Assembly: GCA_033764055.1 (NCBI GenBank)
Contig: JANRJI010000120.1
Coordinates: forward strand, 36,696 to 100,695
Reading direction: 5' to 3'
From: Ga0077555 sp033764055
GTDB taxonomy: Bacteria; Pseudomonadota; Alphaproteobacteria; Rhizobiales; Hyphomicrobiaceae
Length of the DNA stretch: 64,000 bases
The notes beneath the pieces were generated by a model, which was not told the origin of the DNA, ran no database searches, and saw only the letters and a program-made list of their open reading frames with translations. A program made the position numbers and the translations under genes. Positions 26,889-36,085 of the stretch are shown here, piece by piece. The first letter of the stretch is position 1, and each line of letters opens with the position of its first letter.

Positions 26889-27524
26889 ATGAGCGAGCGC
26901 CTGACGCTCTACGGTAGCTTCACCTCGAGCTCCACCTACAAGCCGATGCTGTTCCTGGCTCTGTCGGGCCTTCCGTTCTCGTTCCGCACGGTGAACCTGA
27001 AGAACGGCGTGCAGCGCGAGGCCGAATACCTCGCGATCAATCGTTATGGTCAGGTGCCGGCGCTCCGCCACAGGGGCCTCACCATCGTGCAGTCGAATGT
27101 AATCCTCGATTATCTGGCGCGTGCGACGGGCTGCTTCGAGGGGGCGACGGAGCAGGACCGGTGGAGAGCCCGTGAGTGGCTCTCCTGGGAGGCGGACGCC
27201 ATCACCAACGTCGCCAAGGTGCGCCACTTCAGCCGCTTCCGGGCGGTGGATCCGACCGTGATGGATCACTTCCGGCCACAGGCCGAGGCGGCGCTGGGTT
27301 TCGTCGACCGCGCGCTCGAGGGCCGTGACTGGCTGGTGGGGGATGCCTGCACCATTGCCGACATCGGGTGCTGGGGCCGCATGGTCTTCATGGCCGAAGG
27401 TGGCCTTGATATCACGCGCTGGCCCAACCTCGTGGCCTGGTCCGAGCGGTTGCGGGCCAGGCCCGGCTTCGCCCTGCCTTACGACCTCATTCCGAAGAAG
27501 GACGCCGAGCTCGGTCCGGCTTGA
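26889..27524 (+). CDS. Glutathione S-transferase family protein
   Basis: A 211-residue GST. The thioredoxin-like N-domain starts RLTLYGSFTSSSTYKPMLFL (a Ser/Thr/Tyr glutathione-activating region), followed by the cis-Pro strand INRYGQVPALRHRGLTIVQS with the glutathione-binding S. The all-helical C-domain has DWLVGDACTIADIGCWGRM. ATG 26889 is the only start consistent with the fold. It is probably cotranscribed with the upstream tetR gene. Detoxification of electrophiles is the general family role; the substrate is not known. Confidence 0.92.
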   Translation: MSERLTLYGSFTSSSTYKPMLFLALSGLPFSFRTVNLKNGVQREAEYLAINRYGQVPALRHRGLTIVQSNVILDYLARATGCFEGATEQDRWRAREWLSWEADAITNVAKVRHFSRFRAVDPTVMDHFRPQAEAALGFVDRALEGRDWLVGDACTIADIGCWGRMVFMAEGGLDITRWPNLVAWSERLRARPGFALPYDLIPKKDAELGPA

Positions 27525-27555
27525 CGGCTCGAATGCTCGCCGGCGTGGCGTCGCC

Positions 27556-28413
27556 CTACCTCGACGGCGCCGACTCGACATTGGGCGAGGCGGGCGTGCG
27601 ATCGACCGATCCGGTGGTGACGTCGCTGGCGGCCGACGGAACGTCGGCTCCGGGGGCGGCGCCCGACGGGTTGCGTTGGGCCAGCCAGCCCCGGTCGTCG
27701 ATGATGCCGAACCACTTGCCTTTCGGCAGCATCTGCTGCTTGAGGCCCGACCAGAGCGCTGGAGAGCTGATGCCCTCCGAGAACGGCTTGATCGAAGGCG
27801 TGAGCATGAACAGGCCAGCCGTAGCCGCCGCCATCGCGGCGGAGTGGCCGAGATGATTGCCGTCCCACAGTTTGAGGGCTGTGCCGAACGACGCCTTGAT
27901 GCGTGTGTCCATCACGTCGACGCTGTAGATCTCGTCGAGGGTCAAGTGAACCATGTAGCCGACGAGCATGAAGCCGCCTGCTAGCCAGGCCACGCCTTCG
28001 TGCCGGCCGAGCAAATGGCGGTAGATGATGGCCGTCAGGCAGGCGAAGAACAGGCCGGCCAAGACCGAGTGGAAGATCCCCCGATGGTACGAGAAGCGAT
28101 GAAAGACGAAGTGCGCCACGTATCTGATGCACAGGAATGTTGCAGCTGCCAACAGCCAAAGCTCGGCGATCGAGTATCTGCCGACGTTTGCAAACAGTGC
28201 CACGAATGCGAAAAACGTCGCGAGCCCGAAGAACATCGCACGGCCCGGCCGCGAGTCCTTGAGATCGATGTCCGGCAAGACCGATCCCAGCACCCCGGCA
28301 GCGGTGACGGCGATGAGGCTTTCGGGTGCAACGACATTGGCCGCGAGCGTCAGGGTCGCCAGCATGCCGCTCGTCAAGGTGCCGATGCCGAGATGGGTAG
28401 GAAAATTGGCCAT
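27556..28413 (-). CDS. Membrane-bound metal-dependent hydrolase (YdjM/DUF457-like)
   Basis: A 285-residue polytopic protein. The start, MANFPTHLGIGTLTSGMLATL, carries the early His of the YdjM/DUF457 family, and LGSVLPDIDLKDS and HFVFHRFSYHRGIFHSVLAG are the conserved Asp/His motifs thought to bind metal. At least five transmembrane helices are visible. The ATG at 28413 follows GGAGG by ten bases. The C-terminal about 40 residues are a soluble, low-complexity tail. In E. coli, YdjM is LexA-regulated, but no LexA box is seen here. It is divergent from prmB. Confidence 0.85.
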   Translation of the reverse strand: MANFPTHLGIGTLTSGMLATLTLAANVVAPESLIAVTAAGVLGSVLPDIDLKDSRPGRAMFFGLATFFAFVALFANVGRYSIAELWLLAAATFLCIRYVAHFVFHRFSYHRGIFHSVLAGLFFACLTAIIYRHLLGRHEGVAWLAGGFMLVGYMVHLTLDEIYSVDVMDTRIKASFGTALKLWDGNHLGHSAAMAAATAGLFMLTPSIKPFSEGISSPALWSGLKQQMLPKGKWFGIIDDRGWLAQRNPSGAAPGADVPSAASDVTTGSVDRTPASPNVESAPSR

Positions 28414-28544
28414 GGATCGACGCCCTCCCTGGAGCCGCGGGTGCCGGTCATCCGGAATCCGATTCGGGTGCCATGGGGAATTGCCGGACCGTGGAAAATC
28501 TGTTGATAAGCAACCGATCGCGACGTCCCGCCCGGAGATACCGA

Positions 28545-29516
28545 ATGACCGAATCCGCCGGCAGATTGGCTGAGCTGGCAACCCTCCGCGACTGGCTGCG
28601 ATTTGCCGTCAGCCGCTTCAACCGCGCGGGGCTGGTCTACGGTCACGGCACGGAGCGGGCGCTCGACGAGGCCGCCTTCATCGTGCTGGCCACGCTCGAC
28701 CTCGACCCCGACGACCTCGATCCGTGGCTCGACGCCCGGCTCACGCCGTCCGAGCGCGCCCGCCTGGACGCGGTCATCGAGGCGCGCGTCGCGACACGCC
28801 GGCCGGCTCCCTATCTCGTCGGCCGGGCCTATATCCGCGGTCACCGCTTCAAATGCGATCCACGTGCCATCGTGCCGCGGTCTTTCATCGGTGAGCTTCT
28901 GTGTGATGTGCTGGAGGAAGGCCCGACCCACGCCCCGGCGTTCGCCGTCGAAGCCCCCCCGGCCCGCATCCTCGATTTGTGCACCGGAGGCGGCTCGCTG
29001 GCCATCCTGGCGGCGATGGCCTTCTCCGGCGCGGTGGTTGATGCTGTCGACATTTCGTCGGAGGCGCTGGCTCTGGCAGCAGAGAACGTCGCCGCCTACG
29101 GGCTCGGCGACCGGGTGCGGCTGATCGAAGGCGACCTGTTTGGCGGTCTGGCAGAGGGGCGCTACGACTTGATCATTTCCAACCCGCCCTATGTGACGGA
29201 TGCGTCCGTCGCCGCCTTCCCGCCCGAGCACCGGGCCGAGCCAGTGCTCGCGCATGCCGGAGGGCCGGATGGCCTCGACATCGTCCGCCGCATCCTGGCC
29301 GAGGCCGGATCCCATCTCGAGCCCCACGGTCGGCTCGTGGTGGAGGTCGGGGCCGGCCGCAATGCCGTGAGCGCCAGCTTCCCGGATCTGCCCTTCGCAT
29401 GGATCGACACGACGACAGCGACGGGCGAGGTGCTGGCCTTGCCGGCGGCGTCACTGCAGCCGGGCGCCAAGGCCACAAGTGCTCCGCGGCGCAAGGACCG
29501 CAAGCAGAGCTCCTGA
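28545..29516 (+). CDS. prmB: Ribosomal protein L3 N5-glutamine methyltransferase
   Basis: A 323-residue SAM methyltransferase of the HemK family. A PrmB-type N-terminal helical domain is followed by AYIRGHRFKCDPRAIVPRSF (the PrmB substrate-side strand), motif I RILDLCTGGGSLAILAA, and the Gln-methyltransferase signature LIISNPPYVT with ALVLAHAGGPDGLD-like downstream sequence. PrmB methylates a Gln in ribosomal protein L3 during 50S assembly. ATG 28545 is set by GGAGATACC just upstream. It lies 97 bp before prfA, whose product is the target of the paralogue PrmC encoded two genes on. Confidence 0.88.
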   Translation: MTESAGRLAELATLRDWLRFAVSRFNRAGLVYGHGTERALDEAAFIVLATLDLDPDDLDPWLDARLTPSERARLDAVIEARVATRRPAPYLVGRAYIRGHRFKCDPRAIVPRSFIGELLCDVLEEGPTHAPAFAVEAPPARILDLCTGGGSLAILAAMAFSGAVVDAVDISSEALALAAENVAAYGLGDRVRLIEGDLFGGLAEGRYDLIISNPPYVTDASVAAFPPEHRAEPVLAHAGGPDGLDIVRRILAEAGSHLEPHGRLVVEVGAGRNAVSASFPDLPFAWIDTTTATGEVLALPAASLQPGAKATSAPRRKDRKQSS

Positions 29517-29531
29517 TCTATCGCCCGCAAA

Positions 29532-29561
29532 TTGCAGTCCGCCGCATCATAGGCGTATAAG
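29532..29561 (+). promoter_or_regulatory. Predicted sigma-70-type promoter for prfA
   Basis: TTGCAG at 29532-29537 and TATAAG at 29556-29561 are separated by 18 bp, 51 bp before the prfA start. Both hexamers are close to consensus in an otherwise very GC-rich context. This is a sequence prediction only. Confidence 0.55.
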
Positions 29562-29612
29562 CGCCGCTCGTTACGTGCCAGCCGTCGCCGCGTCACATCA
29601 GATCGAAGCAGA

Positions 29613-30701
29613 ATGGCATCCATACCCGACGAGAAGCTCGACCGGCTGGTCGAGCGCTGGGAGGCTATCCAGGCCGAGCTCACCCAGGGGCCCGCTCAGG
29701 CCGTGTTCGTCGCATTGTCGAAGGAGTTCGCCGAGCTCGGCCCGATCGTCGCGACTATAGCATCGCTGCGCAAACTGCGCCGCGAGGCGTCGGATCTCGA
29801 AGACCTGGCAGCGGACGCGAGTGCCGACCGCGAGATGGCCGAGATGGCCGAGGCCGAACGGCGCGCGCTGCTGCCCCGCATCGAGGCGCTCGAGCACCAA
29901 CTCGAGGTGCAGCTTCTGCCGAAGGACGCGGCCGACGAGAAGAGCGCCATCCTGGAGGTGCGTGCCGGAACGGGTGGCGACGAGGCCGCCCTGTTCGCCG
30001 CAGACCTGTTCCGCATGTACACCCGCTATGCCGAGCTGAAGGGCTGGAAGGTCGAGGTCATCAGCCTGTCCGAGAACGATCTCGGCGGCTTCAAGGAGGT
30101 CACGGCGTCGATCACCGGTAAGGGGGTGTTCGCCCGCCTCAAGTTCGAGTCCGGGGTGCACCGGGTGCAACGCGTGCCGGCCACCGAGGCGTCCGGGCGC
30201 ATCCACACGTCCGCAGCCACCGTCGCCGTGCTGCCCGAGGCCGAGGACGTCGACATCGCCATACGCGACGAGGACATCCGGATCGACCGCATGCGGGCGG
30301 GCGGCGCCGGCGGCCAGCACGTGAACAAGACCGAAAGCGCCATTCGCATCACCCATCTGCCGACGGGGATCATGGTCGTCTCGGCGGAGAAGTCGCAGCA
30401 CCAGAACCTCCGGCTGGCCATGCAGGTGCTGCGCTCGCGCCTCTACGAGACGCAACGCCAGAAGGCAGCCGACGAACGGGCCCAGAGCCGCAAGGATCAG
30501 GTGGGCTCCGGCGACCGCTCGCAGCGCATCCGCACCTACAATTTCCCTCAGGGCCGCGTCACCGACCACCGCATCAATCTGACGCTGCACAAGCTCGACG
30601 CCGTGCTGGACGGCAGCGGTCTCGACGAGCTGGTGGATGCGCTGATAACCGATCATCAGGCGAGCCAGCTCGCCGTGTTGAACGCCTCGGCGCGCCTATG
30701 A
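29613..30701 (+). CDS. prfA: Peptide chain release factor 1
   Basis: A 362-residue class I release factor. The catalytic GGQ is at residues 233-235 (RAGGAGGQHVNKTESA), and the stop-codon recognition tripeptide PAT lies in HRVQRVPATEASGRIHTSA. It is RF1 because it has PxT rather than the SPF of RF2, and it is followed by prmC. RF1 reads UAA and UAG on the ribosomal A site. The start ATG is 51 bp after a good promoter. The last four bases overlap prmC (ATGA), so termination factor and methylase are translationally coupled. Confidence 0.98.
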   Translation: MASIPDEKLDRLVERWEAIQAELTQGPAQAVFVALSKEFAELGPIVATIASLRKLRREASDLEDLAADASADREMAEMAEAERRALLPRIEALEHQLEVQLLPKDAADEKSAILEVRAGTGGDEAALFAADLFRMYTRYAELKGWKVEVISLSENDLGGFKEVTASITGKGVFARLKFESGVHRVQRVPATEASGRIHTSAATVAVLPEAEDVDIAIRDEDIRIDRMRAGGAGGQHVNKTESAIRITHLPTGIMVVSAEKSQHQNLRLAMQVLRSRLYETQRQKAADERAQSRKDQVGSGDRSQRIRTYNFPQGRVTDHRINLTLHKLDAVLDGSGLDELVDALITDHQASQLAVLNASARL

Positions 30702-31642
30702 CCGCGATCCCGACATCCGTCGACGCGGCCGGGCGGAGCAGCGATCCTTCCCAATTCCTCACATCCCCCATCGCGCTCGGCACAGCCATGGGCCGCGTGA
30801 CGGCTGCCTTTCGCGAGGCCGGTCTCGATTCCCCCGGCCTCGACGCCCGACGTCTCGTCTGCTGGGCGCTGGCATTGGACGGAGCGGCTCTCTGGCGCTC
30901 GCCGGAGATGATGTTGGGGACCGAGGCGTGCGCCCGCCTCGCATCGGCCTGCCGGCGCCGGCTTGCGCGCGAGCCTGTCTCCCGCATCGTTGGCGCGCGA
31001 CATTTCCATGGCCTGGAGCTGGAGATCGGCAAATCGACCCTCGACCCGCGGCCTGAGACCGAGACGCTGGTCGACGGCGTCCTGGATCTGGTTGCGAAGG
31101 ATCTCGTTCCGGGCGGCTCGACGCCTCGCATTCTCGATCTCGGCACCGGCTCCGGCGCCATCCTGATCGCACTCCTGGCGCGGCTCCGCGGCGCGACCGG
31201 CCTCGGCACCGATATCAGCGACGCGGCTCTGGCGACGGCCCGGCGCAACGCGACGCGGCACGGCATTGGCCAGCGTGCCGAGTTTCGTCGCTCGAGCTGG
31301 CTGGCCGCAGTCGACACGGCCTTCGATATCGTCGTCTCCAACCCCCCGTACATCGCCCGCCACGAGATCGCGCGCCTAGCGCCGGAGGTCCGCGAGCACG
31401 ATCCCTTGGCGGCGCTCGACGGCGGCACCGACGGCATCGACGCCTATCGCGCAATTCTCGCAGGGCTCTCCGGCCGTATTGCCCGCGGTGGCTGGCTCGT
31501 GCTGGAGGTGGGCGACGGCCAGGCGGAAGCGGTCGCTCAACTCGTGATCGCGGCAAATTGCGCGCCTGCTCTTGAATTGTCCGGGGTGTGGACCGACCTA
31601 TCGGGTATCCGGCGCTGTGTTGCGGCCAGGGCACGATCTTGA
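30698..31642 (+). CDS. prmC: Peptide chain release factor N5-glutamine methyltransferase
   Basis: A 314-residue protein that methylates the GGQ glutamine of RF1/RF2. Motif I is RILDLGTGSGAILIALLAR (about residue 142), and the catalytic NPPY is in IVVSNPPYIARHEIA. EPVSRIVGARHFHGLELEI is the conserved N-domain to Rossmann linker. The start overlaps the prfA stop by four bases. The N-terminal 25 residues are more Ser/Pro-rich than usual and may be disordered. The prfA-prmC pair is the standard arrangement in bacteria. Confidence 0.97.
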   Translation: MTAIPTSVDAAGRSSDPSQFLTSPIALGTAMGRVTAAFREAGLDSPGLDARRLVCWALALDGAALWRSPEMMLGTEACARLASACRRRLAREPVSRIVGARHFHGLELEIGKSTLDPRPETETLVDGVLDLVAKDLVPGGSTPRILDLGTGSGAILIALLARLRGATGLGTDISDAALATARRNATRHGIGQRAEFRRSSWLAAVDTAFDIVVSNPPYIARHEIARLAPEVREHDPLAALDGGTDGIDAYRAILAGLSGRIARGGWLVLEVGDGQAEAVAQLVIAANCAPALELSGVWTDLSGIRRCVAARARS

Positions 31643-32163
31643 GGAAACACGGAGCTACAGTATCGCCTCCGTTCACCTTGATCAAAAAAGGGCTTGGATT
31701 TCTCGGCCATCCAAGCTAGCGTTTTGTTCAAGCATACGTGCGATAGCGCGCCCGGTTGAACAAACCCGATGAGACGCGCTGCAACCAGGACAACGTGCTG
31801 AGACTTCAGGCGATCGTCGAGACCTAATTTCGGGTCGTGAGACGCGGCCTATAGCGGTCAGGTGCAAATCAGGCGTGCCGGGTCGAAACCCGTCGCATGC
31901 GCATGTGCCGATACCGGTATCCGACGCTTCCGGTAGAGTGGGGAAGCCTAGGGGCGCTGGCAATCCGAGTTGACACTGACGCGAGGCAAAACGAGCCAAG
32001 TTTGACACCGAGCAGGTCAATCGCGAGCCAACCAGGGCCGTCAACAGACCGTCGGTAATGTGCGCCGCGGGTCGCTCGGAATTTCAAGGAGGTGTGCGCG
32101 GGTCTCGCCAAGCGGGGAGGCGCGCGTGCGCGAGAGCATGACGCAGTATGAGATCGGGAGCCC
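31643..32163. other. Intergenic region, 521 bp, with an inverted repeat
   Basis: No gene is supported between prmC and the DUF4167 gene. A 9-bp perfect inverted repeat, TTTGTTCAA at 31723-31731 and TTGAACAAA at 31756-31764, with a 24-base spacer, may be a binding site or a long-loop hairpin. Short open frames on the minus strand have no ribosome site or family match. Confidence 0.5.
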
Positions 32164-33156
32164 ATGAGGCAGGGACAGCAGCATCGCCGTGGTCGCGGCC
32201 GCCAGAACAACAACAATCAAAACAATGGTCATCGCAAGGGCGGCCAGAACCCTCTGACGCGCAGCTTCGAGTCGAACGGACCCGAGGTGAAAGTGCGGGG
32301 AACCCCCGCCCACATCGCCGAGAAGTATCTGCAGCTCGCGCGCGATGCCCAATCCTCGGGCGACCACGTTCTGGCCGAGAATTACCTGCAGCACGCCGAG
32401 CACTACAACCGCATCATTCTCGCTTATCGCGAGCAGCAGATGCAGCAGTCCGGCGAGATGATGAACGGCGGCGGGCAGCGGCCCTTCAATCCTCGGCACG
32501 AGGGCCAGGAGGGTGACGACGCGGGCGGCGAGGACGTGTCGCCTCATGACGACGGGGCTTCCGGGGACCAACCTATGCTCGGTCGCCATTCGCCCGGCGA
32601 CCCTGCGCGCGGCGACATGCAGCCGAGCTTCGACGACGGCCGGCCGCAGCAGCGCCACGGCGACCATCCACGTTTCCGGGACCGCCCTCAGCGCCACGAC
32701 CGGCAGGACCGTCATGACAGGCACGAGCGGCACGACCGCCAGGACCGCCCGGATCAACGCGGAGACTCCTTCGAGCGTCCCGAGCGCCCGTTCGATCGCC
32801 AACGCGAGCGACCGCATTACCAGGGTCCGTCTCGAGATACCGAGCAACCGGCAGGTGAGATCCGGGAGCCACGCCACCTGCCACGGGAGCCGCGCGAGCC
32901 CAGAGAATTGAGAGAGCCGCGCGAGGCGCGTGAGCGAGACGCGCTACCGATCGAGCCAAGTCTGCCGCCAGTGATTGCCGAAGGCCCACCCGTCGAGCGG
33001 CCCGAAGCAGCCCCACGGCGCCGCGAGCGCTTCGGGCTCGGTGCTGACCAGCCGGACTTCCTGCGGCGCCCTGTCCGCCGCCCACGTCGCGAGCCGGAGG
33101 CCGGGTTCACTCCCGAGGTGGCTCCGCCACCTGCGGACGACACCCCGCGCGAGTGA
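32164..33156 (+). CDS. DUF4167 domain-containing protein
   Basis: A 330-residue protein. The N-terminal domain (about residues 1-100) is the conserved DUF4167: MRQGQQHRRGRGRQNNNNQN, then RSFESNGPEVKVRGTPAHIA and ENYLQHAEHYNRII. The remainder is an extremely charged low-complexity tail of R, D, E and P with repeated HDRQD and REPRE runs, probably disordered and possibly RNA-binding. The gene follows prfA-prmC in many Hyphomicrobiales genomes. The role is unknown. The tail length here is within the variable range seen in the family. Confidence 0.9.
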   Translation: MRQGQQHRRGRGRQNNNNQNNGHRKGGQNPLTRSFESNGPEVKVRGTPAHIAEKYLQLARDAQSSGDHVLAENYLQHAEHYNRIILAYREQQMQQSGEMMNGGGQRPFNPRHEGQEGDDAGGEDVSPHDDGASGDQPMLGRHSPGDPARGDMQPSFDDGRPQQRHGDHPRFRDRPQRHDRQDRHDRHERHDRQDRPDQRGDSFERPERPFDRQRERPHYQGPSRDTEQPAGEIREPRHLPREPREPRELREPREARERDALPIEPSLPPVIAEGPPVERPEAAPRRRERFGLGADQPDFLRRPVRRPRREPEAGFTPEVAPPPADDTPRE

Positions 33157-33223
33157 CCTGGACATTCTGGATGGACCGTTTGGCCGTCCCGATGGCACGG
33201 CCCGGCATTTGTGAGGTTGCTGC

Positions 33224-34156
33224 TTGAGCCGGCATTTGAGGCGTGCGTCGCGCTTGACGGTCGTCGAGACCCAGGGCTTCGACGATTATCGCCTGATCGA
33301 TAGTGGCTCGGGCCGCAAGCTCGAGCGGTTCGGCGCGGTGATCGTGGATCGGCCGGAGCCGCAAGCCTTGTGGCGCCCGCGCTTAGATGCGGCACGTTGG
33401 CAGTCGGCGCACGCGGTCTTCGCCGGAGAAGGCGAGGACGAGGCGGGCAAATGGCGCCTCGATCGTGCGGTGCCGGAGACTTGGCCGCTACGTGTCGAGG
33501 GTGTCATGCTGCTGGGCCGCCTCGGCGGTTTCCGCCATCTCGGGCTGTTCCCGGAGCAGTTGCCACATTGGCAGTGGATGGTCGACGCCATCGGACGAGC
33601 CCGGGGCATGCTACGCCCCGACGAGAAACCACGTGTCCTCAATCTGTTCGCCTACACGGGCGCGGCGTCCCTGATCGCCGCTCGCGCGGGTGCCGAGGTG
33701 GTCCACGTCGATGCCTCGAAAAAGGCCATCCAGTGGGCCCGCGAGAACCAGACGGTTTCGGGTCTCGCCGATGCGCCGATCAGGTGGCTGCTCGAGGATG
33801 CGCGCAAGCTCGTCGCGCGGGAGGTTCGCCGCGGCCGCAGCTATCACGTCCTTCTCGTCGACCCTCCGAAATTCGGCCGTGGCCCTGGCGGTGAGGTGTG
33901 GGAGCTGTTCGACCACCTCCCCGCGCTCCTCTCGGACTGCGTTGCCTTACTCGACCAGCGCGTGTCACATCTGGTGCTGACCGCCTACGCCATTCGCGCC
34001 TCCGCGCTTTCGATCGGCCAGCTCACGTCCGAGCTGATCGGCGACCGCACCGGTGCCCTCGAGGTCGGAGAGCTCGCCATTCGGGAGGAGAGCGGCGCGC
34101 GCGCCGTGCCGACGTCGCTGTTCGCACGATGGTCGAGCGAGCATGTCACCGGATGA
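33224..34156 (+). CDS. Class I SAM-dependent methyltransferase, rRNA m5C/RlmI-like
   Basis: A 310-residue methyltransferase. VLNLFAYTGAASLIAARAGA (about residues 139-158) is motif I, and HVLLVDPPKFGRGPGGEVW is the DPPxF motif of RlmI/RlmK-type large-subunit rRNA methyltransferases. The N-terminus lacks the PUA domain of RlmI, so it matches the shorter alphaproteobacterial form. A TTG at 33224 is taken as start; TTG 33254 is possible, and there is no clear ribosome site. Its last 14 bases overlap the next RNA-methyltransferase gene, which supports a two-gene RNA-modification operon. Confidence 0.82.
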   Translation: MSRHLRRASRLTVVETQGFDDYRLIDSGSGRKLERFGAVIVDRPEPQALWRPRLDAARWQSAHAVFAGEGEDEAGKWRLDRAVPETWPLRVEGVMLLGRLGGFRHLGLFPEQLPHWQWMVDAIGRARGMLRPDEKPRVLNLFAYTGAASLIAARAGAEVVHVDASKKAIQWARENQTVSGLADAPIRWLLEDARKLVAREVRRGRSYHVLLVDPPKFGRGPGGEVWELFDHLPALLSDCVALLDQRVSHLVLTAYAIRASALSIGQLTSELIGDRTGALEVGELAIREESGARAVPTSLFARWSSEHVTG

Positions 34157-35033
34157 TCGCCGGCCTCCGCGGCCTTCTGGCCAGGGCCCTGCTCGCACAC
34201 ACCGTGTGATCACCAGCCTCCAGAACGACAGCATCAAGCTGATCCGCTCGCTCGACATGCGCAAGGCGCGGCGCGAGACGAGCCTCTTCGTCGCCGAAGG
34301 CGCGTCGGTGCTGGTGACCGCTCGCGACAACGGATGGTCGCCGCGCATGCTGGTGTCCGGCCCGCAGGCTGCCGACAGCGCCATAGCGCGCCAGCTCTCG
34401 ATGTGGGCCGAAGCCGCCGGCGCCGACCGTCTCGACGTGTCCGGACCGGTGCTCGAGAAGCTCGCCGCCAAGGACAATCCGCAGTCGCTGATGGCGGTCT
34501 TCGAGCAGCGCTGGCATCCGCTGCCAGCGCCGGCCCTAATGAAGCAGCCGCCTCCGGCCGATGCCGAGGCCCGGCTCGCACCCTTGTGGATCGCCCTCGA
34601 GGAGATCCGCGACCCAGGCAACCTCGGCACCATCCTGCGCACCGCCGATGCCGCCGGTGCTTCCGGCATCATCCTCGTCGGCAATACTTGTGATCCGTTT
34701 TCCCGCGAGGCGGTTCGCGCCAGCATGGGCTCGATCTTCGCCGTGCCCGTCGCGCATGCCGATCAATCTCAATTCATGCGGCTCGCTGCGCAATGGCCCG
34801 GCGATGTCGTAGGCACGCATCTGGGCGGGAAGCTTGACTACCGCGGGGCCGGCTATCGCGAACCCGTCCTGCTGGTCATGGGCAACGAAGGCGCGGGCCT
34901 CACTCCCGACGCCGCCGCAGCATGCAGCAAGCTGGTCCGCATCCCGATGGCTGGCCGCCTCGATTCGCTCAATCTCGCCGTTGCGACGGCGCTGATGCTG
35001 TACGAGATCCGGCGTCCGCAGCTCCGGCTGTGA
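34143..35033 (+). CDS. TrmH/SpoU family RNA 2'-O-methyltransferase
   Basis: A 296-residue protein. The N-terminal RNA-binding part has TSLQNDSIKLIRSLDMRKAR and SLFVAEGASVLVTA, typical of the SpoU substrate-binding domain. The knot-fold SPOUT domain has LEEIRDPGNLGTILRTADAA (motif 1, Arg in the active site), LVMGNEGAGL (motif 2) and IPMAGRLDSLNLAVATALML (motif 3). ATG 34143 overlaps the upstream methyltransferase gene by 14 bp; a GTG at 34206 would make a shorter form. The target nucleotide (rRNA or tRNA) is not evident. Confidence 0.92.
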   Translation: MSPDDRRPPRPSGQGPARTHRVITSLQNDSIKLIRSLDMRKARRETSLFVAEGASVLVTARDNGWSPRMLVSGPQAADSAIARQLSMWAEAAGADRLDVSGPVLEKLAAKDNPQSLMAVFEQRWHPLPAPALMKQPPPADAEARLAPLWIALEEIRDPGNLGTILRTADAAGASGIILVGNTCDPFSREAVRASMGSIFAVPVAHADQSQFMRLAAQWPGDVVGTHLGGKLDYRGAGYREPVLLVMGNEGAGLTPDAAAACSKLVRIPMAGRLDSLNLAVATALMLYEIRRPQLRL

Positions 35034-35096
35034 GCGCAACCGGCGTTCCGTCTCGGCGCCCGATTGCACGAGCGACACCAGGCTCCGGCGACGGCG

Positions 35097-35930
35097 TCAC
35101 ATGCGGGAAACGAGCCGATCGAGCACGGCATCCGGCAGCAGCCGTTTCAGGACGTTGGCCCCATGGGTCATCAGCCCGATGCGATAGCGCGCACGCGGGT
35201 GCCGCGCCTCCAACGCATGCACCAGCCGCCCGACCACCGCTTGCGGTCCGAGCTTCAGCGGGCTCGGCTTGCCAGCTCGCATTGCCGCCAGCCGCCGCTC
35301 GTAGGTCTCCCGGTGGGGTGACCGCTCGATCTCGACCTGCGAGGTGAACGACGTTAGCGTCGTCGCGAGAAAGTGTGTCTCGATCGGTCCCGGCTCGAGC
35401 AGCGAGACGTGGATGCCAGCCGGGCGCAGCTCGACGCGAAGAGCGTCGGACATCGCCTCGAGCGCGTACTTCGACGCGGCGTAGGCTCCCCTGTATGGGC
35501 CGCTGACGAACCCCAGCAGCGACGAGCACATCACGATGCGGCCTCGTCCCTCACGCCGCATGGCGGGGACAATGCGCCGGGTCAGCTCATGCGCCGCCAC
35601 CACATTGACCTCGAGCTGCTCGCGCAGCACCGAGGCCGGAATGTCCTCCATGGCGCCGATCACGCCGTAGGCCGCGTTGTTGTAGAGCGCGTAGAGCTTG
35701 CCGTCCGTCCGCCGCAGCGCCTCCTCCGCGCAGCGCGCGATCGACGCCTCGTCCTTGAGCTCCAGCGCCAGAGCCTCGAAGCCATGCTCGCGCTGCAGCC
35801 GATCGAGGTCGTCCGGCCGCCGCGCGGTGGCCAGCACGCGCCATCCGCGCGCCCTGAGCGCCTGGGCGGCAGCGAGGCCGATACCGGTCGAGCAGCCGGT
35901 GATGAGGATGGATCGTTGGTCGGCGGTCAT
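35097..35930 (-). CDS. Short-chain dehydrogenase/reductase
   Basis: A 277-residue classical SDR: ILITGCSTGIGLAAAQALRA (TGxxxGxG NAD(P) loop), ALYNNAAYGV (NNAxG-like), MCSSLLGFVSG (catalytic Ser) and YAASKYALEAMSDALRVEL (YxxxK). The sequence is of the retinol-dehydrogenase-like subgroup that acts on hydrophobic alcohols or ketones. The C-terminal about 50 residues extend past the core and may bind a membrane or lipid substrate. It is convergent with the RNA methyltransferase gene and divergent from polA. Confidence 0.93.
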   Translation of the reverse strand: MTADQRSILITGCSTGIGLAAAQALRARGWRVLATARRPDDLDRLQREHGFEALALELKDEASIARCAEEALRRTDGKLYALYNNAAYGVIGAMEDIPASVLREQLEVNVVAAHELTRRIVPAMRREGRGRIVMCSSLLGFVSGPYRGAYAASKYALEAMSDALRVELRPAGIHVSLLEPGPIETHFLATTLTSFTSQVEIERSPHRETYERRLAAMRAGKPSPLKLGPQAVVGRLVHALEARHPRARYRIGLMTHGANVLKRLLPDAVLDRLVSRM

Positions 35931-36085
35931 GCGATGTCCCTATCTCCAATGCGGCGTCAGCGAAAGCCGCGGCACTGCCGCGGGGGCACGTGAACGCCGA
36001 ATGAACGCGCTGTTCAGACAGGGTTCAATGGCTCGGAGACAGAGTGGCGACACCCTGCTGAAAATGCTTCCCCGGCGTGAACTAT

